DNA of 64,000 bases from Noviherbaspirillum_A sp047237965 (GCF_047237965.1 NZ_JBDFLX010000001.1:3038001-3102000), one strand, 5' to 3'. Positions 44,018 through 53,518 are shown, numbered from the stretch's first letter. Numbers and translations: made by a program. The notes: a model not told the origin generated them from the letters alone.

Positions 44018-45134
44018 AACCGGTGCGGCTGACCACGGTCAGGTCCACGAAGCGGGAGCCGACATGGTTGGTCGGCGAGAAGCTGAGCGGATAGCCGCCC
44101 AGATTGATCTGTCCCAGGCCTTCCAGCGCCTGCCGGACCGAGGCGCGGGTGGGCGCATTGCCGGCCTTCTTCAGCGCCATCACCAGCACCCGGGCATTCA
44201 TATAGCCTTCCATCGTCGAATACGAGTACGGCGTGCCCTTGGCATAGGTCTTCATCGCGGCCTGGTAGTCGGCCACCAGGGGCAGCGTGGCGCTGTACGG
44301 AAACGGCATCACCTGGGAAATGCCCAGGCCCTGCAGCGCGGTCGGGCTGACCACCTTCGATAGGCCTTCCACGTTCGCCGTGGACAGGCCGAACAGGTAG
44401 GCGCGGCCGCCGGCGGCGTGGAACTGCTTGATGAATTCCGCGGCCGGCGGCGTGATCGCCACCAGGATCACGGTGTCGGGCTGGCTTTCCACCACGTCCT
44501 TCACCGCGTCGCGCACGTCGGTGGTGTGCTGCTGGTACGTCGCGCGCGCCACCAGCGCCAGGCTGCGTTTCTTGACCGCGTCCTCGGCGGCGCGCAGGCC
44601 GGCTTCGCCGAAGGGATTGTCTTCGTACACCACGGCGATGCGCTTGCTGCCGAGTCCGGCGACATGGCGCACGATGGCGTCGACTTCCTCGATATAGCTG
44701 GCGCGCAGGTGGAAGATGCTGGGGTTCAGCGGCTCGCGCAGCAGCTTGGCGCCGGTCGACACGCCGACGATGGACAGCGGCGTATTGTCGAACAGGCCCT
44801 GCTTGAACAATTCGGTGACATTATCGGTGCCGTAAAAGCCGGTCAGCGCCACCACCTGCGGGTTGGCGATGAATTCCTTGGCGTTGCGCACCGTGCCTTC
44901 GATCTGGTAACCGTCGTCCTTCACCACATGCACGATCTTGTGGCCATTGACGCCGCCCTCGGTGGCATTGACATGGTCGAAATAGATCTTGGCGCCCAGC
45001 GCCAGACCGCGCCCGGCGCCGCCGGCTTCGCCGGTCAGCGGCGCCGACTGCGCCACCACGACGTCGGCATGCGCCTGTGACGCCAGCGCAAAGGCAAGAC
45101 CCAGCAACAGGGACGAACAGGCTTTCAATCGCAC
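44004..45134 (-). CDS. Branched-chain-type ABC transporter substrate-binding protein
   Basis: A 376-residue periplasmic binding protein of the LivK-like, type I fold. A signal peptide ends SQAHA-DVVVAQ, followed by SAPLTGEAGGAGRGLALGAKIYFDHVNA and the GFYGTDNVTELFKQG segment. GTG at 45134 is chosen because GGAGAG lies five bases upstream; a TTG start seven codons earlier is less likely. No permease or ATPase gene is adjacent, so it may be an orphan receptor. Its 3' end runs into the 8-bp tandem array. Ligand unknown. Confidence 0.87.
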   Translation of the reverse strand: MRLKACSSLLLGLAFALASQAHADVVVAQSAPLTGEAGGAGRGLALGAKIYFDHVNATEGGVNGHKIVHVVKDDGYQIEGTVRNAKEFIANPQVVALTGFYGTDNVTELFKQGLFDNTPLSIVGVSTGAKLLREPLNPSIFHLRASYIEEVDAIVRHVAGLGSKRIAVVYEDNPFGEAGLRAAEDAVKKRSLALVARATYQQHTTDVRDAVKDVVESQPDTVILVAITPPAAEFIKQFHAAGGRAYLFGLSTANVEGLSKVVSPTALQGLGISQVMPFPYSATLPLVADYQAAMKTYAKGTPYSYSTMEGYMNARVLVMALKKAGNAPTRASVRQALEGLGQINLGGYPLSFSPTNHVGSRFVDLTVVSRTGSLMR

Positions 45135-45220
45135 GGCGGCTCTCCTAGAACGCAACGGTGCGACTATTTAACCAGAGAGATTTATATTTATCCAGAGAAA
45201 TTGTTTCTTTAGAGAACCAC

Positions 45221-46012
45221 TTACAACGCCGATGGCGACATCGCCTGCGCGCGATAGGCGATCCGGTACCACAAGAGGCCTATCCATTCATGCAGCGCAT
45301 AGTGGCTGTCCCTCAGCGCGCCGGCATTCGGAATGAAATCGGCCGGATGCAGCGCACCCTGCCCGATGTAATTGGTGGGCGCGGCGGTCACATCCAGCCC
45401 CGCCTGTTCGAAGATTTGCCGGGAACGGGGCATATGCAGCGCATCGGTCACCAGCAGCACGCGGGACATTCCTGCCTGATGCAGCAGCGCGGCGGAGAAA
45501 CGCGCGTTCTGGGCGGTGTTATCCGATTCCTCTTCCATCCACCGCACGCTGGCCTGGAAATCCTCGCGCAGAACCCGCGCCATCAATGCCGCCTCGGACT
45601 CCGCCGCGCCTTCCGGCCTGCCGCCGCTGAGCAGCAGCGGCAGGCCGGTCTGGCGCTGCAGGCGGGCCGCATAGCGCAGGCGCACCAGCACATTGGGGCG
45701 CGGCACGTCCTGGCCGCCATATTCGGGCGCATTGCGGCGGCGTCCGCCGCCCAGCACGACGATGGCCTGGGCGTCGGCGGCCTGCGCCAGGTCCAGCGCC
45801 GGAATGCGGTTTTCCAGCGGCCGCGCCAGCAGGCGCGCGCCTGCATGGGTCGACAGCCCGACCAGCACCGCCAGCGACAGCAGCGCAATGCTCCCTCCCA
45901 GCCGCGGCCAGCGCCGGCGCAGCAGCACGCCCACTGCGCACAGCAGCAGCAGGTTCAGGGGCGGCAGCAGCAATGCGCTGACCGCGTTGACCAGCAGCCA
46001 GGCGCTGCTCAT
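45221..46012 (-). CDS. YdcF/SanA-like DUF218 membrane protein
   Basis: A 263-residue protein with two N-terminal membrane segments (LLVNAVSALLLPPLNLLLLCAVGVLL and IALLSLAVLVGLSTHAG) and a DUF218 domain: AIVVLGGGRRRNAPEYGG, LLLSGGRP, ESDNTAQNARF and VTDALHMPRSRQIFEQAG. This matches the ElyC/YdcF type, with periplasmic domain implied in envelope polysaccharide metabolism. Its ATG overlaps the stop of the lipoprotein gene by four bases (ATGA). Confidence 0.9.
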   Translation of the reverse strand: MSSAWLLVNAVSALLLPPLNLLLLCAVGVLLRRRWPRLGGSIALLSLAVLVGLSTHAGARLLARPLENRIPALDLAQAADAQAIVVLGGGRRRNAPEYGGQDVPRPNVLVRLRYAARLQRQTGLPLLLSGGRPEGAAESEAALMARVLREDFQASVRWMEEESDNTAQNARFSAALLHQAGMSRVLLVTDALHMPRSRQIFEQAGLDVTAAPTNYIGQGALHPADFIPNAGALRDSHYALHEWIGLLWYRIAYRAQAMSPSAL

Positions 46013-46491
46013 TCGTTCATCTGGACCAGTGCGATCGAGCGCAACTGGAAGCGGCCATCGTTGTTGAACAGCCAGGACTCGTGCATTTCCACCCGGCCGT
46101 TGCGCAGCAGGTGCGGCGCCGGCTTGGGGAATGGCGCACTGTTGCGCAGCGACGCCAGCGCAGTGGCTTCGGTGGCCCGGTCATGGTTGCTGCGGGCGAT
46201 CTCGCTGCGCACCAGGTTGCCGCCGCCGTCCACCGCATATTTCAGCACCACCACCGAGCGCAGCAGCGCCTGTGGCCGCGTGGTATAGACGCGGGTGGAA
46301 TTGACCTGATAGATCCGCTGCGCCAGGTCGGCCTTGTAGCTGTCGATGGTGGCGGCAGTGGACATGCCGTCGCGGGTGGTATCCACCGGCTCGATGCCAT
46401 AGCGCCGCGTGCCGGCGGTTTCCGCGGGCGGACTATGGGCGCAGCCGGCCAGCATGGCGGCGGCCAGCAGGAAGGGAAATCGGATAGCCAT
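46009..46491 (-). CDS. Putative lipoprotein with TonB-like C-terminal domain
   Basis: A 160-residue protein with a lipoprotein signal peptide: hydrophobic FPFLLAAAMLAGC, cysteine at residue 17. The C-terminal part (LLRSVVVLKYAVDGGGNLVRSEIARSNHDRATEATALASLRNSAPFPKPAP) resembles the TonB C-terminal/TonB-like periplasmic domain. The ATG at 46491 gives the signal peptide; the longer frame to 46539 does not. It is coupled to ydcF. Confidence 0.82.
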   Translation of the reverse strand: MAIRFPFLLAAAMLAGCAHSPPAETAGTRRYGIEPVDTTRDGMSTAATIDSYKADLAQRIYQVNSTRVYTTRPQALLRSVVVLKYAVDGGGNLVRSEIARSNHDRATEATALASLRNSAPFPKPAPHLLRNGRVEMHESWLFNNDGRFQLRSIALVQMNE

Positions 46492-46702
46492 GATGAAAGT
46501 CTCCACACAGGCCTGTGTTGATGATCGGCCAACGACCATTCTGGCTGAATCGCCTGGGCGATGCAGCAGCAGACTGAGCGATCAGCGATTTTTTTCAAAA
46601 ATTTTTGCCTGGCACTGGTTTTTCAAAAAGACTTCCTGTAGACTTCGCCCCGCTTCAGACACAAGGCAACACGTCTGAATTCGATGCAGGATGCAAGCAC
46701 CG

Positions 46703-46778
46703 GGGTGCTTAGCTCAGTTGGTAGAGCGGCGCCCTTACAAGGCGTAGGTCGGGAGTTCGAGCCTCTCAGCACCCACCA
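46703..46778 (+). tRNA. tRNA-Val (anticodon TAC)
   Basis: A 76-base cloverleaf. Acceptor GGGTGCT pairs with AGCACCC; anticodon stem CGCCC/GGGCG-like arms surround a loop with TAC; T arm GGAGTTCGAGCCTC. The CCA end is encoded. Followed 37 bases later by tRNA-Asp. Confidence 0.96.
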
Positions 46779-46815
46779 GGTTCAGCAGACGGCATGCGAA
46801 GATTTCAGCAGTTTA

Positions 46816-46892
46816 GGAGTGGTAGTTCAGTTGGTTAGAATACCGGCCTGTCACGCCGGGGGTCGCGGGTTCGAGCCCCGTCCACTCCGCCA
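46816..46892 (+). tRNA. tRNA-Asp (anticodon GTC)
   Basis: A 77-base cloverleaf with acceptor GGAGTGG/CCACTCC, D arm AGTTCAGTTGGTTAGAAT, anticodon loop CTGTCAC and T arm CGGGTTCGAGCCCCG. CCA encoded. Probably cotranscribed with tRNA-Val. Confidence 0.96.
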
Positions 46893-46900
46893 GTAGTACC

Positions 46901-46930
46901 AAACGCCCGCGCAAGCGGGCGTTTGCATTT
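46901..46930 (+). terminator. Terminator of the tRNA-Val-Asp unit
   Basis: AAACGCCCGC and GCGGGCGTTT close a GCAA tetraloop, followed by GCATTT. Two further hairpins follow in 46948-47002 (GAAAGCCGC/GCGGCTTTC and the palindrome CTGCGCCTGCAGGCGCAG), near the 3' end of the convergent TpsA gene; no T-run supports them as terminators. Confidence 0.8.
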
Positions 46931-47136
46931 GTGCCTTTCGGAGTGGAGAAAGCCGCCTGCGCGGCTTTCCGCGGGCGCGAAGGGCTGCGCCTGCAGGCGC
47001 AGCAGGACGGACGCCAATGCATGTTTCCCGTGAAACAATTTTGTGGGGGCAACTTTCAGCGGTGTCTGTGCCTGGCCTGGGCATTTCTCACAGCGCAGAC
47101 CCGGGCGCGCAATCCAGCGCACCAGCAAGCACCTTG

Positions 47137-50100
47137 TCAGAAGCCGGACATCGACCGTGCGCTGCCGGACGCCCTTCCCTCGCTGCAGTCAACCGCCACT
47201 GCCAGCGGCCGCTCCGGAAGCCGGGCGCCGCATCCGGCGACCTGCAATGTCGCCTGCTGCGACAGCAGGCGCATGCTGTCCAGGTTGCTTGCGGCGCCGC
47301 TCACCGCAGCAGCAGTGGCAGCGACTTCGGTGCCAGCTGCCTGGTACACCGGTTCCAGCGGAGGCTGTTGTATCGTCAGCTTGCCGTCCACATAGACGAT
47401 GGCGTAGTTCCGGCTGGCATAGCCACCAGGCGCAATGCGGTAGGTCCCTACATTGACCGCGCCCTGCGCATCCCCGCCATAGCTCGGCTGGCCACTGAGC
47501 ACCGCCGCATTTTCGCCAGCGACGAAGCCGGCATAGGCGACGCCATTGCCGCCACGGTAGGCTTTGCCGTCGAATGCCTTGCCGTCGGGATTGGCGGTGA
47601 TGACGAGCGGTGCCTTGCTGATGCTGGCGGTCGTGACGGCGCTGGCGTCGGCCACGTAATTGCCGGCATCGGCGCCGGCAGCCGCGATGCCCGCCACGGT
47701 GACGGTCTTGCCGCTGCCGGCGTTGCTGTCGGCGAAGCTGGCCCTGGCATAGCGGAGATCGAGCTTGTCGCCTCCGAGGCGGTTGTCGCCGAGGGTGACG
47801 TTGGCATTGGTATTGCCGTCATAGACCTTGTCCACGCCCTGCGCGCGCACCGCGAGGGCGCGCGGGCGGATGGTGGCGGTGGCAGTCTGGGTGCTGTCCA
47901 GCACATAGTTGGCGGCGTCGGCGCCGGTGAGGGCCAGGTTGCTGACGGTGACGGTCTTGCCCTGGCCCGCATTCCTGTCAGCGAAAGCGGCTGTAACGCT
48001 TGCCGTCGTCGTCTTCACGTCATCATTGGCCACTACCTCCTTGAGCGTGCCGGCATTCGTCAGCGTGGCCACCGTGCTGCCGTCATACACCTTGTCGGCA
48101 ACCTCCGTTTGAGACAGGGACAGGGCGCGCGCAGCAATGCTGGCCTTGGCCGAAGGATTATCGATACGGTAGTTGCCGGCATCAGCCCCCTGCAAGGCCA
48201 GGCCGCTGACCGTCACCGCCTTGTCCTTGCCGACATTCTTGTCGGCGAATGCGGCCGAGGCGCCAGTTGCATCCAGGGTGACGACGTCATTGCCAATGCC
48301 TTTTGCCAGCGTGCCGGCGTTCGTCAGCGTGGTCGCGGTCTTGCCATCATAGATTTTGCTGGCAACCGCTGTGCCCGACAGCGCCAGCGTCAGCGGCGTG
48401 ATGTCGGCAACGGTTGCGGCCGTCGTTCTGTCGAGTAGGTAGTTGCCGGCATCCTTGCCTGCGAGCTTCAGGCCGCTGACCGTCACGGTCTTCCTCTGGG
48501 CCACATTCTTGTCATTGAATTCCGCACTGTCCGCGGTCACGCCGACGTCATCCCCCTTTACCGCCTTGTCCAGCGTGCCCGCATTCGAGATACTGGCAAC
48601 CTTGCCGCCGTCATACACCTTGCTGGCAACCGCCGTGCCCGATAAGGACAGTGTCAGCGGCGTGATGTCGGCAACGGTGGTAGCCGTCTTGCTGTCAAGG
48701 AGGTAGTTGCCCGCGTCCTTGCCTGAAAGCGTCAGGCCGCTTACCGTCACGGTCTTTTTCTGGCCCACATTCTTGTCACTGAACTCGGCAGCGCCCACAT
48801 TCACGATGACGGTATCACCTGCCACCACCTTGTCCAGCGTGCCTTGATTCAGGACGTCAGCAAACTTGTTGCCGTCATACACCTTGCTGGCAGCCGTCGT
48901 GCCCGACAGGGACAGCGTCAGCGGCGTGATGTCGGCATTGGCCGTCACCGTCGTGCTGTCAAGGAGGTAGTTGCCGGCATCTGCACCGGCAAGCGTCAGG
49001 CCTCTTACCGTCACGACCTTCTTCTGGGCTACGTTCTTGTCACTGAACTCGGCACTGCCCGCACTCACGCTGATGTCATCGCCCTGTATCGCCTTTTCCA
49101 GCGTGCCGACTTTTGAGACCTTGGCAGCCGTGCTGCCGTCATACACCTTGTTGTCAATCGCCGTGCCCAACAAGGACAGCGTCAACGGCGTGATTCTCCC
49201 GTTGTTAAAACCGATCGTGTCTGGAATCTCATAATTGCCGGCGTTGCCGCCGCCAAGCGCAATGCCGAAGAAGGTAACCGTCTTGTTATCGCCCACATTC
49301 TTGTTGTCATATCGCGCTGCCGCATAGGTGACGGTGACGTCGTCGTTGTCTAGGGTGGGCAGGTAGAGTGGCAACTGCTGCGACACATTCGCCGTTCTGT
49401 CATATACCTTTTCAGGCGCGTTCGTCGTCGGCGTCAGCAAAAGCGGCGTGATGGTCAGCCTGCCACCCCGGATGTCGTAGCCCTGCTGCAAGTCGTAAGG
49501 CGTATAGGTGCCGGCCGTCTTCCCGGAAGCCGCCGAGAAGGTCGGACTGCCTGAGTCGCCGTCGCAGGGCGTGCCGGTGCAGCCGATCTGGAGCTTGTTG
49601 TTGTAGGTGACGGACTTGTCCTCGACGTTTTTCGTTACCAGAAAGCTGCGCAGCAGCGGCGCGGTCTGCCTATCGTAGATGCGCCAGATCTTGCCCGTGC
49701 CGCCTTCGGCATCGATGCCCCACCCCGCGGCCACGAAGGTGGACAGGTTTCTCATCTCGGCAGTCGTGATCCCCTTCGCGGAGGTACCGCCACGGCTTGC
49801 AGCCTGGCCTGTTGTTTCCGTGTTCCAGAAACTGTTTAAAGCCGTGGGAATAGTAGGCCTATCCTTAGTCACAACATTACCAATCAAACCGCCCACGGTA
49901 CTCTTGTCTGCGTTTTTGGACGTCACGGGACCACTGGCATACGCTCTTTCCACCGATCCACCCAATAAGCCGACCAGGCCTCCGATGGCAGCGCTGCTCG
50001 CGGCCGTGCCGGTCACTGGTACCGTAGCGTAGCTTTCCTTGATACCGCCAAGTTCAAGGTATCCGACCAATCCGCCGACATTCTCCTTGCCCTGGACGGA

Positions 50101-52260
50101 TCCTTTGCTTCCATCTGCACTTACGCCAGCGTAGCTGCCAGTCACCGTAGGGTTTTCTATGTCGGTCGCACTTTTCTCCATCAGCCCGACCAAGCCGCCG
50201 ACAGAGCGATTGCCGATTACGTTAACCATTGCATAGCTGTCAATGATAGTGCCGCCGACCTTTGATGTGCCGCCAGTCTTTGCCTGGCCTACTTGTCTGC
50301 CTACGAGTCCACCGGTTGCTTCGGCGTCGTTGCTCCCTTGAAACGTCACCGTCCCTACTGCGGAACTGTTCCTGATTTCGCCGTTATTGATGCCCACCAG
50401 CCCGCCAGCATTGTTGTACGTGGTAACCACGTTCGTCGTTGCATGCACGTTGAAAAGGGTTCCATCATTCTTGCCGACCACCGTGCCAACTGCGGTCGTG
50501 GGAGACGTCCCTTTATTGCTTACATTTGCACGTTCCAGTGTCAGGTTCTGGATACGTCCGGTTGATGTCAGGTCCCTTATCAAGCCGACCCATAGGCTTT
50601 GGGTGCTGTTGATAAACAGGTTGCTGACCGTGTGGCCCAAGCCATCCAGGATGCCTGCAAAACCCCCGATCGGAACGAAACCAGCGCCTTTGTTCCAATC
50701 TTTGGTGACCGAGGCATCGATGTCGGCGCCGAGAACGTAGCGGCCAGAGTTGACACCATTGGAAAGGCTTTGCAGAGAGTTTCCTCGAATGTCTTGTGGT
50801 ACACCCACATCGGTAATGACCGTGTATTTGATTGGATCGGGAAATATTTCGCTAGCGTACAGTGTGAAATTTTCACCAGCGGGCAAAGAGATTGTTACGC
50901 CTTTACCCAGGTAATAAGAATTTTTACTATTTATATTTGACTGGTTGTATCTCAGTTCTAATTTACCTTTAGTGGCCTTGATATTGGCATTAAAAAAAAT
51001 GCTCTGGGATGCTTGCAAAGAAAGACTGTTAGCCGCATCCCATACCACAGGGGCATTCACATAAAAGCTACCTTTGCCATTATTAACGTTAGGAGTAGCA
51101 AGGATTTGTGCCTTTTCTCTCAACTTCTCGGAAAGCGTATCTGCGCCGATTGACGACGACGTCTGTAGGCCCTTTCCTTCTGCGATCACGAAGTCACGGG
51201 AATTGTTGGTCCAGATACCATCGAGCTTTGTATCGTCGGGCGTTTTACCGTTGATCAAAGCCTTTTCACCGATATTCACCCTCGCCGCGTTGGTTTCTAC
51301 GAACCCGTCTTGGCCTGCAGACGCGGAAGCATCCAATTTGCCGTTTACCAGCAGGTCAGACTCACCCGTCCCCAGCAGCCGGATCTTGCCAGGCGTACCT
51401 TGCAAACTTTTGGCTTCGATGACGCCCGTGTGATTGATGACCGCGCGGCCAATGTCGTTGACTGCGCGGGCATCGAGCGTGACCTCGCCCGCGCTGGCGC
51501 TAATGGAGCCGCTGTTCTGCACCAACGCATTCAGGCTGTTGCGGTCGATGGTATAGCTTGCCAGGCTGGCGTTGTTCAGCGTGACGGTAACCTTGTCGCC
51601 GGCTGCCATCAGCACCTTGCCCTGCACCGCGCTGATGGCGCCCTCGTTGGTCAAGCGCGGCCCGGCCAGCACGACGTATCCGCCCGGATTGGCCGTCAGC
51701 GTGCCCTTGTTGACCACGGCACCGACATCCCCGCCTTCCATCACCTGGCTGCCGTTGAGAAAGCTGTCGCTCTTCATGTCCAGGCTGGAAGCCAGCAGGC
51801 CGCCAACATTGACCGATGCCTTCGCCCCGAACAGCACCCCGTTCGGATTGATCACGAATACCTGGCCATTGGCCGTCAGATTGCCCAGCAGTTCACTGGG
51901 GATGCGGCTGGTGACGCGGTTGAGCGCGATCGCGGAAGCGTTCGGCTGCACGAACTGGATCTTTTCCCCTTCGGCGGAGGAAAAGCTGGTCCAGTTGATG
52001 GCCAGGCGCGGACTGGCCTGGTTGATGACGGTCGTTGTCGGGTTCGGACGCGTGATGCTGTCCCCGGCAATGCCATTGATGATGGCGCCGCCGGTAGGCC
52101 CGGCGCTGACGGGAGAAGCCGGAAGGATCGCGGCCGTCAGTGCGGCTGCAATGACCAGGGCGGCGCCCCGGGCTGATTTGCCGCAGCCCTGGGCATGCTC
52201 GCCAACGGCGACAAAGCAATGGCTGCGGCGGCTCCAGATCAGGCGGTAGGTATGGTTCAT
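47137..52260 (-). CDS. Two-partner-secretion exoprotein (TpsA) with GLUG and YDG repeats
   Basis: A 1707-residue giant exoprotein. Residues 1-35 form an extended signal peptide (MNHTYRLIWSRRSHCFVAVG), followed by a hydrophobic core and SAGP. The haemagglutination-activity TPS domain follows (about 50-170) with NPNGVLFG. A beta-helical region is next, then GLUG-like repeats (GGLVG..., about 620-860), and seven YDG units (about 950 onward) at 88-residue spacing. A C-terminal MBG-like domain and two Cys end the protein. It should be secreted by a TpsB (FhaC-like) barrel, but none lies in this window. A hairpin occludes the ribosome binding site. It probably acts in adhesion or biofilm. Confidence 0.92.
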   Translation of the reverse strand: MNHTYRLIWSRRSHCFVAVGEHAQGCGKSARGAALVIAAALTAAILPASPVSAGPTGGAIINGIAGDSITRPNPTTTVINQASPRLAINWTSFSSAEGEKIQFVQPNASAIALNRVTSRIPSELLGNLTANGQVFVINPNGVLFGAKASVNVGGLLASSLDMKSDSFLNGSQVMEGGDVGAVVNKGTLTANPGGYVVLAGPRLTNEGAISAVQGKVLMAAGDKVTVTLNNASLASYTIDRNSLNALVQNSGSISASAGEVTLDARAVNDIGRAVINHTGVIEAKSLQGTPGKIRLLGTGESDLLVNGKLDASASAGQDGFVETNAARVNIGEKALINGKTPDDTKLDGIWTNNSRDFVIAEGKGLQTSSSIGADTLSEKLREKAQILATPNVNNGKGSFYVNAPVVWDAANSLSLQASQSIFFNANIKATKGKLELRYNQSNINSKNSYYLGKGVTISLPAGENFTLYASEIFPDPIKYTVITDVGVPQDIRGNSLQSLSNGVNSGRYVLGADIDASVTKDWNKGAGFVPIGGFAGILDGLGHTVSNLFINSTQSLWVGLIRDLTSTGRIQNLTLERANVSNKGTSPTTAVGTVVGKNDGTLFNVHATTNVVTTYNNAGGLVGINNGEIRNSSAVGTVTFQGSNDAEATGGLVGRQVGQAKTGGTSKVGGTIIDSYAMVNVIGNRSVGGLVGLMEKSATDIENPTVTGSYAGVSADGSKGSVQGKENVGGLVGYLELGGIKESYATVPVTGTAASSAAIGGLVGLLGGSVERAYASGPVTSKNADKSTVGGLIGNVVTKDRPTIPTALNSFWNTETTGQAASRGGTSAKGITTAEMRNLSTFVAAGWGIDAEGGTGKIWRIYDRQTAPLLRSFLVTKNVEDKSVTYNNKLQIGCTGTPCDGDSGSPTFSAASGKTAGTYTPYDLQQGYDIRGGRLTITPLLLTPTTNAPEKVYDRTANVSQQLPLYLPTLDNDDVTVTYAAARYDNKNVGDNKTVTFFGIALGGGNAGNYEIPDTIGFNNGRITPLTLSLLGTAIDNKVYDGSTAAKVSKVGTLEKAIQGDDISVSAGSAEFSDKNVAQKKVVTVRGLTLAGADAGNYLLDSTTVTANADITPLTLSLSGTTAASKVYDGNKFADVLNQGTLDKVVAGDTVIVNVGAAEFSDKNVGQKKTVTVSGLTLSGKDAGNYLLDSKTATTVADITPLTLSLSGTAVASKVYDGGKVASISNAGTLDKAVKGDDVGVTADSAEFNDKNVAQRKTVTVSGLKLAGKDAGNYLLDRTTAATVADITPLTLALSGTAVASKIYDGKTATTLTNAGTLAKGIGNDVVTLDATGASAAFADKNVGKDKAVTVSGLALQGADAGNYRIDNPSAKASIAARALSLSQTEVADKVYDGSTVATLTNAGTLKEVVANDDVKTTTASVTAAFADRNAGQGKTVTVSNLALTGADAANYVLDSTQTATATIRPRALAVRAQGVDKVYDGNTNANVTLGDNRLGGDKLDLRYARASFADSNAGSGKTVTVAGIAAAGADAGNYVADASAVTTASISKAPLVITANPDGKAFDGKAYRGGNGVAYAGFVAGENAAVLSGQPSYGGDAQGAVNVGTYRIAPGGYASRNYAIVYVDGKLTIQQPPLEPVYQAAGTEVAATAAAVSGAASNLDSMRLLSQQATLQVAGCGARLPERPLAVAVDCSEGRASGSARSMSGF
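47818..49410 (-). repeat. Seven YDG-type repeat units in the TpsA gene
   Basis: The K(V/I)YD codons lie at 47818, 48082, 48346, 48610, 48874, 49138 and 49399. Spacing is exactly 264 bases five times, then 261. Nucleotide similarity between the middle units is strong (e.g. GACATCACGCCGCTGACGCT recurs). This makes the array a likely target for recombination and copy-number change. Confidence 0.92.
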
Positions 52261-52264
52261 GCGC

Positions 52265-52307
52265 GTCTTTCCTCGTTCTTCGAGGAAAGACCGCCCCGAT
52301 GGCGGTC
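52265..52307 (-). promoter_or_regulatory. Leader hairpins that sequester the TpsA ribosome binding site
   Basis: On the minus strand GTCTTTCCTCG pairs perfectly with CGAGGAAAGAC around an AAGAA loop (52265-52291), ending four bases before the ATG. The Shine-Dalgarno GAGGA lies in the 3' arm. A second stem, GACCGCC/GGCGGTC (52289-52307), shares three bases with the first, so the two may compete. This suggests control of translation by RNA structure. Confidence 0.75.
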
Positions 52308-52426
52308 AGAGGTTTCCCCGAACGACTACGCTAAGTGCGCGCTGGGTGAACCTTGTTCCGATCTGTAATGCATTAACTCATTCGAAAACCGCCCAACCAT
52401 CACAGTCAGGCGGCGCGCGCGCCCAA

Positions 52427-53353
52427 TCAGGCCGCTTTGGCCACCGGCGTCATCAGCTCGGTCATTTCGCCGCCCAGCGCGGCGACCAGGTCGGCGATCA
52501 TTTTCGCCAGTTCGCCGGTCATCAGCGCCATGTCGGTGTCGAAGCGCTCGTCGTCGTTCTGCGAGCTGCCTTCGTTGTTTTCCTTCAGCACGTCCAGTGG
52601 CGCGATGCGCTTGATGGCCAGCGACTCGGTCAGCACGAAGGACACCCGGTCGGCCCAAGTCAGCGCCAGGCGGGTGCACTGCTTGCCCGACTCGATGTGG
52701 CGGCGCACGTCGGCCGCTTCCAGCGTGTGGCGCACGTAGCGCACCGTGGCCTTGCCTTCGCCGGTGGCGCGCAGCTCGGTGTCCTGGTCGACCGTGAAGC
52801 CGCCCGGCGCTTCGTCGGCCAGCAGCCAGTCGGTCATCGCCGTCACCGGCGACTGCGCCACGCGCAGGGTGTCCATCGGGAACTTGTCGACCGCCTTGAG
52901 CAGCAGGCGGATCACGTCTTCGGCCTTGGCGGCGCTGGCGCTGTCGATCACCAGCCAGCCGTTGACCGGGTCGATCCAGACCCAGGTGCTGCTTTGAATG
53001 GAAAACGCGCGCGGCAGCAGGTCGTCGGCAACCTGTTCCTTCAGTTCCTTCATCTGCTTGCGGCCGGGCTTGAAGCCCTGCTGCTCTTCCAGCTCGGCAG
53101 CCTTGGCCTTGGCGACCTGGTTGATGACCGAGGACGGCAGCAGCTTTTTCTCGGTGGACAGTTGCAGCAGCATCTGGCGATTTACGCTGTGGACCAGGCC
53201 GCCATTGGGGCGCGGCGGCAGCCAGCCCTGGGTCTGCAATTCAAGGCTGGTGCAGGGCGTGAACGCCTGCGGCGCCAGCTTGTCTTCCAGTTGTTCGGGA
53301 GTCATTGCCCACGGCGCGGGCAGACGGTAGATCTGGAGGTTTTTGAACCACAT
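52427..53353 (-). CDS. rdgC: Recombination-associated protein RdgC
   Basis: A 308-residue protein with the RdgC start MWFKNLQIYRLPAPWAMTPE and the conserved PNGGLVHSVNRQMLLQL and MTDWLLADEAPGGFTVDQDTELR. RdgC forms a ring that binds DNA and modulates RecA. The ATG at 53353 fits the family length (about 303); a longer frame to 53644 overlaps the aldo/keto reductase. It is divergent from that gene, with 165 bases between starts. Confidence 0.94.
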   Translation of the reverse strand: MWFKNLQIYRLPAPWAMTPEQLEDKLAPQAFTPCTSLELQTQGWLPPRPNGGLVHSVNRQMLLQLSTEKKLLPSSVINQVAKAKAAELEEQQGFKPGRKQMKELKEQVADDLLPRAFSIQSSTWVWIDPVNGWLVIDSASAAKAEDVIRLLLKAVDKFPMDTLRVAQSPVTAMTDWLLADEAPGGFTVDQDTELRATGEGKATVRYVRHTLEAADVRRHIESGKQCTRLALTWADRVSFVLTESLAIKRIAPLDVLKENNEGSSQNDDERFDTDMALMTGELAKMIADLVAALGGEMTELMTPVAKAA

Positions 53354-53518
53354 GGCAATCGTCGCAAAAAGCGGCCATTCTACACGGCGGATCGGGGATT
53401 TCCGGCAAGCTTGCCAGCCTTGCAATGCGTCGCGGCGACACAGGGGCCGGGAGTGTTGTGCTATGGTCAATCCGCGCTTTTGAGCCGCAATCCAATCAGA
53501 AAATACCAGGAGAACACC

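Noticed and set aside
52265..52426. TpsA leader considered as a cyclic-di-GMP (GEMM) riboswitch
   Set aside because: A GGGAAACC string is present, but the conserved GEMM junctions and tetraloop-receptor sequence are not visible.
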